From Larus michahellis (taxonomy: Eukaryota; Chordata; Aves; Charadriiformes; Laridae), in NCBI RefSeq assembly GCF_964199755.1, contig NC_133914.1:124001-188000 (forward strand): a DNA stretch of 64,000 bases. The letters are read 5' to 3'. The notes under the pieces were generated by a model. That model was not told where the DNA came from, did not search any database, and saw only the letters and a list, made by a program, of their open reading frames with translations. The stretch's first letter is position 1. Each line of letters opens with the position of its first letter. A program made the position numbers and the translations under genes. Positions 38,206 through 50,200 of this stretch are shown here, one piece after another.

Positions 38206-41200
38206 GTGGGTTCCCCTCCCTATTAGCAAGCACAGTTTTCTTGCTCTCTGTTTCCACCTGGGCTCAGGTTCCCTGCTCTGGGCACAGGGCAGGACATCCA
38301 GGCCTGGCTGCTTCTTCCAGTCACCTTTTGTGCAGCTTCTGAGGGAGCTGAGCAGATGTTCTCAGCGTGGTGGAGGCAGTCTGATCCCTCGGCACAGGGC
38401 AGGTGCAGAAGGAGCTGACACCTGTTAAACAGGAACTTGGAAATGATCTCATCAAGTTTGCAACAGATGAGTCTGTCCTAGTCAAAGCTGAATTCCCGGG
38501 GGTTTACACTGTGGTTTGGCAGTGGGAACCAGCCCCGCATTTGACTGAGTTGCTGAGCAGCAAATTCCTTGTGCTGCATCCGTGAGGCAGTTGGTCTCCG
38601 CGGCGGCATTCCTGGAGGACACGAGCGCCGTCTGCGCCACTGCACTTCCTGGCGTGCCGCTCTGGCTGGAACCAGGAGGGCCTTTTCCAGGGCATTTGGG
38701 ATTCTCCTGGCAAATGCAATCAAGACGGTTCCTCCTTGGGAGGGTTTTGGGGTGGTAGAGCACATTTCTTTCCTTCCGCTGCTCGCGATACACCACGTGG
38801 CAAGAGGCATCTCTTGGGGGTCAGCCTGCAAGGGGAAGGGCTGCGTGGGCAGATTTGCCATCGCGGGCTCTGGAAGTGCCTGCTCTGATGGGGATGAGAT
38901 TAAACCTCCAGTTTATGTTCCTCCGCATTGAATTATTTCTGTAATGCTCTGTGGGATGGCTGCCTTGGGCCATTTGATAGGGGCGCAGGGTGGCGTGAGA
39001 GCTTGGACTCAAGGGAATATGCAAAGGAGAGCTGGGAATTTGGGTTGGCTTTTCTCTGCCAGCACTGGGCAGAGCTGGGCATCAGCTTTGAGATGCTGGG
39101 CACCGCGTTCCTGTTGCTGGGTCTGTCTGCGGCGCCAGCTGAACCTCTTCTCCAGCCCAGACTTGTTTGCCGTCCACCTTACTCAGGTGCATGTGGATAT
39201 GGGCTCAGCCCAGCGCTGGAGCACACGGCCAAGGGTCGAGGCGTGGAACTGTGCTCTCCTGGCGTGGATGGACGAGGTGCAGGTGAGGCTGGGCATAAAG
39301 CCCCATTTGCCGCAGGTGTGCTGAGTGTGGTCTTCTGATAGTGTGGACATGTTGAGTCATCTCCCCAGGCCAGGCTGGGATCATTGGGGCAGCTCTGTGA
39401 ATGGGGAGTGGGATTACCTGCTCTGTCTCCTCAGTGCAGTCAGATGACCATACTGTTAGAAATGGATTTAATATCCTTAATCGGTTTAATATGAACTTTG
39501 TTATCCCCGCAGATAAATGTTATTCCTCTTCCACAATAGCTGCTAGTCTGCCTGTTCTCTTCAAGAGCCACGGTAGGGCAGGGTCTCCCAGGCCTCCCCC
39601 CTGCTCTGTGCCACCCGCTGCAGTGCCTTGTTTTGGGGGTGGCAGCTCCCAGGTGTCCCAGGAGAACGGAGGTCTGTCACATTTGCTTGTTCATGCTGTG
39701 GCTGGACTGGGAAATGGAAGGTGGAAGCACGCCCTGATCCTGCCAGCAGCAAGAAGGTGAGTTTGCTTTCTCGGAGAGGTTGGGGCTGTCGATGAGGACA
39801 CAGCTTTTTATTGATGCAGAGCCAGGGCTCAGCGATGATTTGCTCTCCGAGGAAGAAGCTGGTTCTGTTGTACTTCTGTTGTTCAAAGGACTCGAGGCGG
39901 GGACTGGGATGGAGCTCCTGGCAGCGGTCGCACTGGTTCCCGGTGCCGGCACACATTCAACTCCTGCTCCTCTTGCTCTGGGCCCTGCAGAAGGGACAAA
40001 CAATGGGAAATCGCACTCCAGTCCCGGCCAGGACTTGCTGAGAAAGTTGTTGTGGTCTCAGGTTTCAGGCTGCTGTCGATGCTGAGCGGTTTGGGGATGG
40101 GGAATGGCACTTCACTCCATCTGCCCTCTGCTAATCCCCAGACAAACGCAGCTCTCCCATCTGTGCAGCCGGAGCAGCCGAGCCCATCACACCAGCCACT
40201 TAATCTAAATGGCTTTGGCCAGAGATAAGGTCATTAATTACACTGGGATTAGAAAACAGTACAGGCCTGGTGTGGCTTGGCTCGCCATCAATTAAAGTCC
40301 TTGGTGCTCTGGCACGGCTCAGCATCGCAACTGGAGAGCTGAAGTTGGGAGACCTGTTCCCTCGCTGATGAAGCATCGTCCCCATGGTGCTGCCGGTACC
40401 CAGAGGAGTCCCCTCACTTGGGTGCTGGTGTTTCGGTACAGTGGTGGTGTGGGCTCCTGTCCCTGGCCACCAGCAGGGCTGGGTGCCAGGCGGGGTTGGT
40501 GATGTGGGTCCCAGGGGACACGCTGGGAGGAGTGCAGGCGTTGTGGCAGCCAGCGCAGCCCCAGTCCTCGCGTCCGGCAGCAAGAGCTGCACAGGCAGCA
40601 TCCCACTGTCTGCCTCCCCATCGCTCCCTGCCCTCAGCCTTCGCCAGCCCCTTGCCCAGCACCATGTGGAGCTCAGCCCCGACTCGCCGCCAGCACAGGA
40701 AGATTGGGCTGGTCGAGCGCTGCTGCTCTCGCTCGTGGCCGCCATCCCCAGAGCTCAAAGCAGCCCCTTTGCTGATCTCAGATCCAACATCCATCCATCA
40801 TGTTCAAGGACTTGCGTTTGCTCTGTTTCTTCTACCTTTTGGTTGCCTTTTCCTACCGTGTTTTGGCTGTAAAATGCTCCAATCTGCTCATCCTGCAGGG
40901 AATTTCTCATCCGTGCAGTGCTGCCCTTCACTGGGGTGGGATGTGCTGCCTGCTCTGCCCCACGAGGTGCTGCGTGGGGGACAGACAGGGCTGAAGCCAC
41001 AGATGTGGTGTGAGTTTGGCCTCATCCCTCCCATAAGGAAGAGGCAGCTCTGCAGGTGCTGGGGGAGGATGTTGCGGGCGGCTGGAGAGTTGGGAGCCGG
41101 CCAGCACCGTGGCACAGCTGCCATCTCGCCTGGCACCGGTGACCAGCTGGTGTCTGTGCCCATGTTTGCTGGTGGGTTTAAAGGGTCCGGCTGTCCCTTA

Positions 41201-42670
41201 GTACCAGTTGGAGGTCCCGGGTGGTGATGCTGTCCCAGCTCTTCCCACCCCAGTTCCCACACTGCAGGGTATGATCCTGCCTTGGATGGGCTGGGGACTG
41301 TCTGGGGGACAGTGTCACCCGGGAACAGCGTCTCCTGCAAACCCATGGCAGCTGCAGCCACCGAACTGAGCCACGTCCTGGCCTCATCTTCAGTTTGCAG
41401 GTAGGATCCGTGGACCACCAGGGAGATTTAACAAAGCCCTGGGTGAAGGGATCAGCGGGAGGAAGCCCTCGGGGTCTGCGTAGGGTGGGCAGGGCTGGCT
41501 GGCATCAGTGCTGTCACAGGGCTGGTGTGCGAAGGTAACTAATGGGGAAACTGAGGCACGGCTGGTGCACGGAATTACTCTAAGAGCTGCTGGAGCAGGG
41601 CAGGGTGTTTCGGATCCTGTGTCCCATCTGGTGCCTTGGCAGCATTTCGGGCAGGCTGCGGGGAAGCCGTGTCGCAAGAGCCCAAAAATAAAAGGAGCTG
41701 TTGGCCCAGGTTGTGCAACAGCGTGTGCATCCTGCGTCGCGCGGGAGTTTGGCGGCTTTGGCGGCAAAGCCTGGGTGTGCACGGCCGGATTCTGGCACTG
41801 GGCCCAGGAAATGCCGGTATCCAAAGGGCTGGGGGCTGCCAGGTCTTCCCCCCGCCCTGGTCCCGTGTGTCCCCTCATTGTGCTGCTTGTGAGCCCCTGT
41901 GGCTCCCGTGGCCAGGGGGTGCTGGTGGGTGCCCGTGTGGGTTTGGGGATGTGGGGGCTGAGCTGGGCTGCAGTGAGTGGCTGGGCAGGATGGGTGCCCC
42001 TGTGTTGGCACCCTGAGCGATTCAGTGGGGGCGTCTGGGGCCCAGGGGGCTGCAGGGACCCCACCCATGCGTCCCCCAGCGGTCGTGCCCCATTGCACAG
42101 GTGGGAAAACTGAGGCACAGCCATGCTGCTGGGGAGCCACCCTTCAGGAAGGTTCTGGGGTCTTGGTGTCACACGTGGGGTGCCCATTGCCCCCGAGCAG
42201 CATGGGAGGCCGTGCGTAGTAGCGAGGGGGGCTGGCATTGCGGACGGCTGCCCGGCGGGAAAGGCAGCGGGATGGAGAGTGGCGGGACGCCAAACCCCGG
42301 GGGACTTGGCCCCGTGCCCCAGGAGTGTGGCCATGGCGGGGGGAGCCCTGGGGTGTCCCTGGGGGGGGTGATGCATCTCCCGCCAAGGCTGGTGCGGGGT
42401 CCTGCGCTGCAGGGGCCCCCTCGGGCCTCCCCCCCCATTTCGGGGGGCTGCGGGTGGGGGTCTGAGGCCGAGGGGGTCCCCCCACAGTGGGCTGGCACTA
42501 GTGGGGGGGTGCCGGGGCTGCTTTGTCACGGTGTCACAGGGCCATCTGCCGGCAAAAGCACAGCCCGCCATGGCCTCCAGCAGCCTCCCAGTCCTCCCAG
42601 TTTGCAGCTGCTCTGGGGGCCTCCAACCAGTGTGGCACGGGATGGGATGTGTCAGAGACGGCCCCGTTCT
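38206..42670. other. Intergenic interval between TRIT1 and the CYRI-like gene (convergent)
   Basis: About 4.5 kb with no recognisable gene. Two short AT-rich blocks dense in TAAT/ATTA motifs stand out (39461-39532 and 40195-40310; the second also holds an AGATAAGG GATA site). A pair of E2F-like TTTGGCGGC motifs abuts at 41748-41765. The long minus-strand open frame at 41390-42571 is compositional and has no domain. Confidence 0.6.
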
Positions 42671-42693
42671 ACCATGAACAGATTAAATGTCAT

Positions 42694-42699
42694 TTTATT
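42694..42699 (-). other. Polyadenylation signal of the CYRI-like gene
   Basis: TTTATT on the plus strand reads AATAAA on the minus strand, about 520 bp after the CYRI-like stop codon. It defines a short 3' UTR of roughly 42675-43221. Confidence 0.7.
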
Positions 42700-43221
42700 T
42701 CACACCCAAAAAAAAAACCGATGTAGAAAAGAAGAGGTGAGTGGAGACTTAATTGCTCAGATTAAAAATCTACCGGGTGAGACTGAGCCACTTCCACCAG
42801 AGTCAGCGCAGACTCTCAGGATCCCTCCTCCTCTGCGGCCGGATGCTCGGGGACGAGGACGGGGGTGACACCTGCCCCTTTCCCCCCTCCCCAAACTGCC
42901 CCCGTGCCATGGGTGCTCGCTGCCACTAGCCCCATCGGCACATCCCTGCCCAGGTCCATCCTGCCCAGCCCCAGCACCCCCAGCGCAGTGTCCCCGTGGT
43001 GCCACCTGCACCTGTGTCCAGCAGTGGGTGCTAATTTGGGGGGTGGGGCTTGGGAGGGGGCAGGAGCGCATAGGGGGTGGCCTCGGACCGTTTTGATTTT
43101 TTCTTTTTTTGTATTTCTGTGTATTTCTTATTGTCCTTTTTCCCTCTGTACAAAATGAACGATATGGTCATGGACGTAGGTAACATGGTGACGGTGCGCA
43201 GGGTCAGGGCTGGCTCCGTGC

Positions 43222-46200
43222 TCACTGCAGCAGGGCTCGGATCTGTTTGGACGTGGTGTCGTCGTTGAGGTGCCGAGTGGTGTACCTGGATGGAGAGGGG
43301 ACGGTCACCCTGTGGCACCCTGACCCACTCTGCCACCATTCCACTGCACCGTTGGGGGACGCCACTTCTTCCCCTGCGTCCCGCAGTCCCCCAGCTCACC
43401 TCAGAGCATTCAGGAGCCCCTCGGTGCTGGTTGATGGTTGGTCTTTCAAGACTTTGATGCAGCCTTTCATCTGGTGTGGGGAGAAAGAGAGGCTGTGAGA
43501 GCCTGGACGCGCTGCAGGGAGCTGCTCCCCTTCCTCCCCATCTTCCTCCTCGCTGCTTGGGCAGGGATGATTTCCCCTGTCTGGATCAGCTCACCTAGGG
43601 ATGTCCCCACAGGGGATACCCAGCGAGAGGGACCCCTGGGCATCACCACTGTCCTGTGATGAGTGGAATGGCTGTGACACCCCCTGGTGCACCCCATGGC
43701 TACTCACATCTATCTTGGAGGTCTTTGCGAAGGCCCCCACGGGGTGGACATGGTCGTAGAGGATGATGACACCGACCATCACCCGCATGCAGAAGAGGAG
43801 GGTCTCAGTGTTGGTGAAGCGGCTCCGGTACTCCCTGCACCAGGAGGAGGGCCGGCTGAGCCCGGGTGGGCGGCACAGGGACCCCAGCACCGAGGTGTCC
43901 CCCTTCCCCGTGTGGGGTACTCACGGGGTCTCCAGCATCACCCTGCAGACACAGGCCATGGTGCTCAGGCAGTCGGTCGTGTCCTCGATTGGGAGGGTCT
44001 TGTTCTGAAACCCAACAGGTCCTGGCTGCCGTTTCCCCTCCTGACCCGGGTGCTGGGGCTGGAGGGGGTCTTCCCCTCCCCCCTGAGGGTACCCCCTGGC
44101 CTCGCTCACCTCCGAGACAAATTTGGTGGTGGCATTGCTGAGTGTTTTGAGCATGGGGGTGGCCTCGGCATAGAAGAGGGACATCCTGTTGGCCATTTCA
44201 TTGTTCACCTCGCTCTCTGCATCCAGCTGTGGAGGGGGGGATGATGGCGGCTATTGAGGTGAGTGACCCTCCCTGGCGTGTCCCCCATCCTGTCACCACC
44301 CCCTGTGGGAGGCTGTCCCTGGGCACAGGGGTGGGACAGCACTGTCCTCTCACCTGCAGGTTGTTAATGCGATTTCGGCTGATGGTCCTTCTGTAGTAGC
44401 TGAAGTCGTTCTGGATGGCAGGGTTGGTCATCTGCCGAGGGGAGCCCTGCATTAAGGGCCGGGGCGGGGGCCATGGCCGGCTTGGTGTCCCCAGGGTGAG
44501 CCATGGGGGTCCCAAGGGACTGTGCTGCTCACAGCTTTTCCCCAGTGTGTGGACCCCGTGGGCCCCCACCAGCCCTCGTTCCACATGGTACCTTGAGCTC
44601 ATCAAAGCTGAGGGTGAAGTGGAGGATCTCGGCAAACTGCTTGGCCAAGGCTTGCTCCCGCTCGAGGTGCTGGGTTGGGGCATACGGGGGGCTGGTGAGG
44701 GCCTCCAGCAGGCTCCGCAGGGCGTTCTCTGGGGACAAAGCACCACTGGCCCCCGTCCCGCTCCTGTGCACCTCCCTGGCCCCGGCTGAGGCATGGGGCA
44801 GCATGGCACCCACACCACGGCCAGGGCTCCCCCTAGCCTGCTCCATTCCTGGATCTGGGAAGGGATGCAGGGTGCAATGGGAGGATACGGGGAAGGGGGA
44901 CACAGGCTTGGGGTGCTCACCGAGCCGCAGCGAGAACTCGTAGAAGCGCTTCAGCTTGGCGACGAGGGGGCAGACGGCGCTCCATGCCCTCTCCTGCAGC
45001 CGCAGGTCCCCGGGGTTTTGGATGGCCTTTGTGGGGGGAAAAGCACCAGTGGTTGTCCCAAGCCATGGTGGGTGGGTGGGTGGGCAGTGGGCACTGGGGC
45101 TGCACCCACCTCTCGGATCTCCTGCCCGGCGCCCGTGTAGGACTGCAGCTCGGCCAGGACGGCCTGTGCCTCCTCCAGCACGGCGTTCACCTGGTTCCAC
45201 ACTGCCGTCTCGGCCTCCGTCGGCTGCGCATCTGCAGGGCAGTGCCCCAGGGAGAGAAACCCGGAGGGCTCTGAGCGGGGTCCTGGGCGGCGAGAGCCGG
45301 AGTTGGGGTGCCAGCACCCCGTCCCGCAGCTCTCCCGCCAGCCCGCAGCCCTTCCTGGCGGGTTTCTCCCCCTGGTCCGTCTTGCCCAAGCTCAAGCCAA
45401 GCCGCAGAGGCGGGGGCAGGTGGGGGTGAGTCCTGGCTGCCCTGTGACTGTGGTCCTGCTCACCGGGGTCCCCGAGCAGCCCCCAGCCCCAGGCTGGCCC
45501 CAGCGGGCTGCGAAGTGCCCTGGGGAAGAGGTGCGGAGCGATAGCCCCCAGTCATGGGTCTGCCCCCCCTCCCCGGGGAGACCCCCAGACAGCGAAGGTG
45601 GGGGGTGGATGTCTGGGATGGGCGCGATGCAATGGGTGACGGGGACGAGAACTCAAAATGGCGTGAATGTGGAACTCAGAATAAGTACAAAACAAAAAAG
45701 GAAAATAAAAATCCCATCTCACTTTCAAAGTCAAGGAAAAAATTAGGGCCTTGGTCAAGTTCGTTATAAGTCAACACTTTAAGAAGGTTCCCCATGTGAA
45801 ACCTGCAAGAGAAGAAACAAGAGGAAAAAAGCATGATGGTGAGGTGGTGCTTGGGGAAGAGGTGCTGGGCTGTGGGCAATGGCTGGTGGTGGCCGGAGCC
45901 CCCGTCCTGCTCCCGCTGCTCCCCAGGGGCTCGGGGAGCTCCTGGCTGGCTGGTGGTGACCCCGTGGCTGCTCCTGGCCCCGGGCTGCAGCCTCTTCCCC
46001 CCCTCAATGGTGATGAGCGCTGGCAGATGGGGTGATGGAGAGGAAGGAGCGAAGGGAGGAGAGAGCTGCCGGGCTGTGATGAGGAGGGTGAAGCGGTGAG
46101 TGAGTCCCCGGAGTCTTGGCTACGGGCATGTTCCCCTCTAGCTGTGGAGCCAGCCCCAAATCGGGCAGTCCTGGGAGGCCCCCATGGCCTTGTCCCGGAG

Positions 46201-47131
46201 CCGGGGGGCTGCAGAGGGGGCTGGATGGGGGTCAAAGCTGTGCTGCCTCAAAGCACCCATGAGGAGACAGAATGGTCCCTTGCCGTGGGAGCGGGGTGGC
46301 TGCATGACCCCAGCCCCAGCTATTTTGGGACGTGCCGGCGCCGGAGGCGGTGCGGTGAGCTGTGCACAGCCTCTCCCCGACGGCGCTGGGCCGGGGCGAG
46401 CCGTTGCCGCTGCACTATTTTTACCCACCTCGCTCTCGCTCTGAGCCGTGCCCCAGGAGGAAGGGGGGGAGAGGGAGGAAGGGCGGGCCACAGCAGCCAC
46501 CATCTCCCCTGCACCCCCGTGTCCAGCCTGGGAGGTCCGAGAGCGATGCTCTCCTGTCCCAGGTAGCCCAGTCCGGTGGGAACCTGAGGCAGATCCCCCG
46601 GGCTGAACCGGGGTCCCCAGTCCACGTCCCTCAGGCACAGGCTGTGGCCACTGTGCCACCCCTCCTGGCACAGATCCCTCCTTCCCCAGCACCCCCAGAC
46701 TCCAGGCTGTCCCTGCCATGGTGGTGGCAGGGGACGTGCCACATGGCCACCCAGCGCCATTGACTAACAGCAGCAGGCACGTGCCTGAGGTCCTCATGAG
46801 CCAGGTCCTGCTGCTGGGATGTACCCTGCATCCCTGCCGCTCGGCTGGGGACGTCTCCCCGCGCTTTCAGGGACGAGGCATCTCTTGGGGTCCCGCTCCC
46901 CTGCCCGACTCAGCCCTTCGCAGGGCATGGCCAGGGCTGCCCCGAGGCGCCTGGGGACACGGGGCTGCTCGGGGACACCGTGCCTGTCCCCATCTTCCGG
47001 AGAGCAGCTGTGGCGGTGGCCCCGGCCCCCTCCCCACGCCCGCCCTGCTCACGGGACTTACTTTCAAAATCCAGGAAAAAATGAGGACAGTTTTCTAAAT
47101 CTTTGCCCAATACCTTTATCAGGTTGCCCAT
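43222..47131 (-). CDS. CYRI/FAM49-family protein, third paralogue (RAC1-binding regulator)
   Basis: CYRI proteins bind active RAC1 at membranes and restrain the WAVE complex. Shared exons in transcript order: 45110-45231, 44921-45026, 44592-44728, 44354-44431, 44110-44226, 43925-44004, 43708-43834, 43400-43470, 43222-43285. They are preceded by one of two first coding exons (45723-45795 or 47062-47131). The result is 324 or 323 residues, the same lengths as human CYRIB and CYRIA. Gly2 in MGNL is a myristoylation site. Arg160 and Arg161 (SYYRR) match the residues needed for RAC1 binding in CYRIB. The body mixes CYRIA-like ([17 protein letters not shown]) and CYRIB-like ([15 protein letters not shown]) stretches, so I read it as a third paralogue; humans have only two. 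All junctions are GT-AG and there is no sign of decay. Confidence 0.95.
45068..45085 (+). repeat. Short GGTG tandem run in a CYRI-like intron
   Basis: About four GGTG units inside the intron between exons 45110-45231 and 44921-45026. No function is apparent. Confidence 0.6.
45723..45802 (-). CDS. CYRI-like alternative first coding exon, CYRIB-like
   Basis: The acceptor CAG lies just above 45802, the ATG is at 45793-45795, and the donor GT is at 45722-45721. The 24 codons read [13 protein letters not shown] then [11 protein letters not shown], closest to the CYRIB start. The exon ends after the first base of a codon that completes to Asn with the next exon (45110-45231), restoring the family motif FENAQPTE. 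It starts with a splice acceptor, so a non-coding exon must lie further upstream. Confidence 0.92.
46410..46470 (-). promoter_or_regulatory. Possible promoter for the CYRIB-like first exon
   Basis: Between the two first exons the minus strand reads GTAAAAATAG (46415-46424), usable as a TATA element or MEF2 core, followed by CpG-rich DNA. A second AAAATAG copy lies about 90 bp further on (near 46322). No good donor ties this to the exon at 45723-45802, so it is a suggestion only. Confidence 0.25.
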
Positions 47132-47142
47132 GGCCAGCAGAC
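47062..47142 (-). CDS. CYRI-like alternative first coding exon, CYRIA-like
   Basis: The acceptor CAG lies just above 47142, the ATG is at 47129-47131, and the donor is GTAAGT. The 23 codons read [14 protein letters not shown] then CPHFFLDFE, closest to the CYRIA start. It ends in the same phase as the exon at 45723-45802, so either one splices correctly into 45110-45231. The two cannot be used together, because splicing 47062 to 45802 would shift the frame. Confidence 0.92.
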
Positions 47143-47290
47143 CTGAGCGAGAGAAACAGAACAGAGTGGAACAGCACCGGCGCCGCCGGCCGGACGCCCC
47201 GGCACGCCCAAGCACCCGCCGCCGCTGCCGTGGCACCTACCTGTGCCCGTCCTGCCGGGCTCTGCGCCCCGCGGCCCTGCTGTCCCCAAC
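47143..47290 (-). promoter_or_regulatory. Possible non-coding exon and CpG-rich start region of the CYRI-like gene
   Basis: A donor-like CACAG/GTAGG on the minus strand would end an upstream exon at 47241, leaving a 98-bp intron before the CYRIA-like exon. The surrounding DNA is CpG-rich. The call is weak; no TATA or initiator is clear. Confidence 0.3.
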
Positions 47291-50200
47291 CCGCACCCTC
47301 CCGGCTGGGGCACATGGGTGTGAGTGTCCACTGGAATGTGGCAGCTCTCCCCGGCACTTCTGTCACTGCTGTTTGCCGCGGCGGGGAGGGACGTGGGGTA
47401 CGGGTTCACAAGCATCGTGCTTCCTGGGGGCGCCCCGGCCACACAGCCTCCCCTGAGGCACCCTGGTTCCCCCCGAACGCTCGGACGGAGGGCAGGGGTC
47501 TGCCCCGGGTGACCCCCATGGGGTCATGCCATTTCCCCCAGCTGACGGAGCTGGGCAACGCCCATGGACAGGGGAAGACCCCAATTGGGATTTCTGCCCC
47601 ACAGGCCCGGTTTGGGGGTCTGGCACCCATGCCAGAGCATCCCACCCACCCCATGGCCATGGCTCTGGGTCCTTACCTCAGTGCTTGGTGTGGCAGTGGC
47701 TACGGCAGGAGCAGGGGCTGTGCCACCCACCTGAATCACTTCATGGGCTGGTGGGGACCTGCGGGCAGGAGGGCGAGAGAGGGTCAGGCCGCCCCCCTGG
47801 GCACCTCCCTGTCCCAGGGACCCGCCGGTGGGTGACCAGGCGGGGATGTGGGTGAGACACTGGCTCCCCCCACCCCAGCTCACAGCTCTGCACGCTGCCA
47901 CCAGCCTTCACCTTATTTGCCTTGATTATTTTTTTATTGCCAGCAGCCAGTGTCAACAGGAGCTCACCGGGCACCAGCTGAGCATCCCCCTCCCTCCGCA
48001 CCACTTGGGGGACCTGCCAGCAGCCTGGGGACAAACCCAGGACTGAGCCATCTGTCCCCATCTTTCCTTGGAGAGGCCAAGATCCCCTGGGACGCCTTTC
48101 CTGGCGCCGCTGGTTGGGTTTGCTCTTTTCTGCGCATTGCGTGAACATCCCTTTTATGCCGCTGATGAGCTGCAACCCAAATCCCTCAGGTGCTGGGATG
48201 ATCCCCCAGTTCCCCTGTCCCCCACGTTTCCTATGGGGATGTGGGCAGTCGGGGTTGGCCCCACAGTGTTAGCAGGCTCCGTGAAGCAGCTGTGGGATTC
48301 AGCAGGTTGCAATTAAGCACCAGGGTTTAATTAACATGGCTGGGGAGGGGAGGGGAGGGGAGGGGGAGAGCTGGAGGAGGTGGCAGCAGTGGGGAGGGAT
48401 GGGGCAGCCTCGTGCCTGGGATGTGGCTGCTGCCGCCAGCCCAGCGCAGCCCCTCGGCATCAACAGTGATGGCTCTGCCTTCTCCTGCTCCTCCTCCTGG
48501 ACCTGGTGAGTGGCGGATTTACACTGGGGCTCCATGGGATGCACCAGCTGGGTGCCAAAACACAAGCTGCCTTGGGGGAGCCAGGGCACCCAGGTTCCCC
48601 ACTGTACCCCCCTGCCTCAGTTTCCCTACGTGTGGTGGGTGCTTGTAGCCCGCAGTGGGGGTGCCCAGCGCTGCCCTTGCACAGTGACCCTGGGGTTCGT
48701 CCCACAAGGTGCTGGGGTGTTTCAGAAGGGTGCTGGTCCCTGCAGGGTGATGCTGAGGGGGTCCCTGGGGTGCCCCAGGTGCCGGGGGGTGCGGGAGACT
48801 CGCACCTGCTCTGCTCAGGAATTTACATAAATGCTGTGATCGGCGTGCGGGCGTCCTCGTACCCGCGCCACGCTTGTCCTTGATGGGCGACTTGGGGCTG
48901 GGATTTGTCACCGCTGAGCTCTGCTTATGCCCAGGGAGGGGACACGGATGGGTGCCCACAGTCCTCGGCGTGGGGACACCCCGGAACAAGGCCTGAGCTG
49001 TGGCATGGGGGTTCACTGCTGGGTGGGAGGATGGGGATCGCTGCAGTCCCCCCTCGCCTGGAGGGGCAGCTCTGCTTGGGGCTCAGCCCCCGATTTTCAC
49101 TGTTTCTGGGTGCCTACACTGCGGTGGCTCTTGGCCTTGGGAGTCACAGCACATCCTCCCCGGGTGGCTCTCGAGGAGGGTGAGGGGCTCCCTCCATTGT
49201 GGGCTGCCCATCACCATGAGGCTGAACTGGGGGAGCCGCGTGCCCCAAATCCACTGGGAAACTCACCTCCTCCCGGGACCGCTCTTGCAGAGGGGTGCTG
49301 CTGGAGGAGGGCTGCCCGCGAGGGGCACGGAGCTGGAGGCAGTGGGGTCCCCCCCCAGCCACACCCGAGGTGGCCCTGGGTTTTGTCCCTCCCTGCGGTG
49401 GCCTCCCCGCGCCACTACCCTGCTCGGGCACCCGCTCCTCTCCCTGCTCCGCTGCCTCTCCTCACTCCCCCTGAGCATCCTGCCCCACGGGGACCCCGCG
49501 GCCGGTGTCACCTCCACGGGGACATCCCAGCCGATGGGGTGAAACCCCCCTCCTGCTGCAGGCAGGGCCAAATCCTGCACCCAGGAGCATTGCTCCCCCC
49601 CAGCTGGCGGTGCCCGGGCTGGCCACACCGAAGGGGCAGCGGTGCCCCTGGATCAGGCTACCCCTGTGTCACCCGGGGCTGTTATGGGGCTGTGCCCCTT
49701 TGCTGCCAGCGCAGCATCGCTGTGGGCACCACAGCCTGGTGCAGCGCTGCAGCCCCGGACAAGGTCTGGGTGCCCCTTGCCCTTGGCTCGGCTCTGCACC
49801 CCACAGCCCCCCCTGCCTGCTGGGTGCCCTCTGGGTGCTGGGCCCCGTGCCCACTGCCACCACCGATGCCGATCCTGCTGCTGCCCCCCACCCTTGGCCG
49901 CACTGTCATCACCGCAGATGTTGCAGGGTCAGACGCATGGTGCCTGAAGGATTTTTCTTGGGGGGGGGCCTTATATCGAGAACCAGAGTGCCGGGGCCAG
50001 ATCCTGCCCCAGGATGAGCCAGGGCACCCCTAGCCCTGCCCAGGGTGGGGTTGGGGCTTCCTGGGGCTGTTTCCCCCCTGGGTTTGGGGACCTCCCTGGC
50101 TGGAGGGAGGCATGAGTCCCCCCCACAGGGCTGAGCTCCCCCCCGAGCGGGGCCAGTGGGGTGCTGGGGGGCCTCCCCTCTGCCTTGCTGCAGCTGCGGG

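Noticed and set aside
41390-42571. 393-codon minus-strand open frame
   Set aside because: Pro/Ala/Gly-rich, no recognisable family; stop-poor because of GC content.
46819-47835. 338-codon plus-strand open frame overlapping a CYRI-like exon
   Set aside because: It is antisense to a real coding exon and has no domain.
48927-50033. 368-codon plus-strand open frame
   Set aside because: Low-complexity composition in GC-rich DNA, no domain, no splice context; opposite and shifted frames are equally open.
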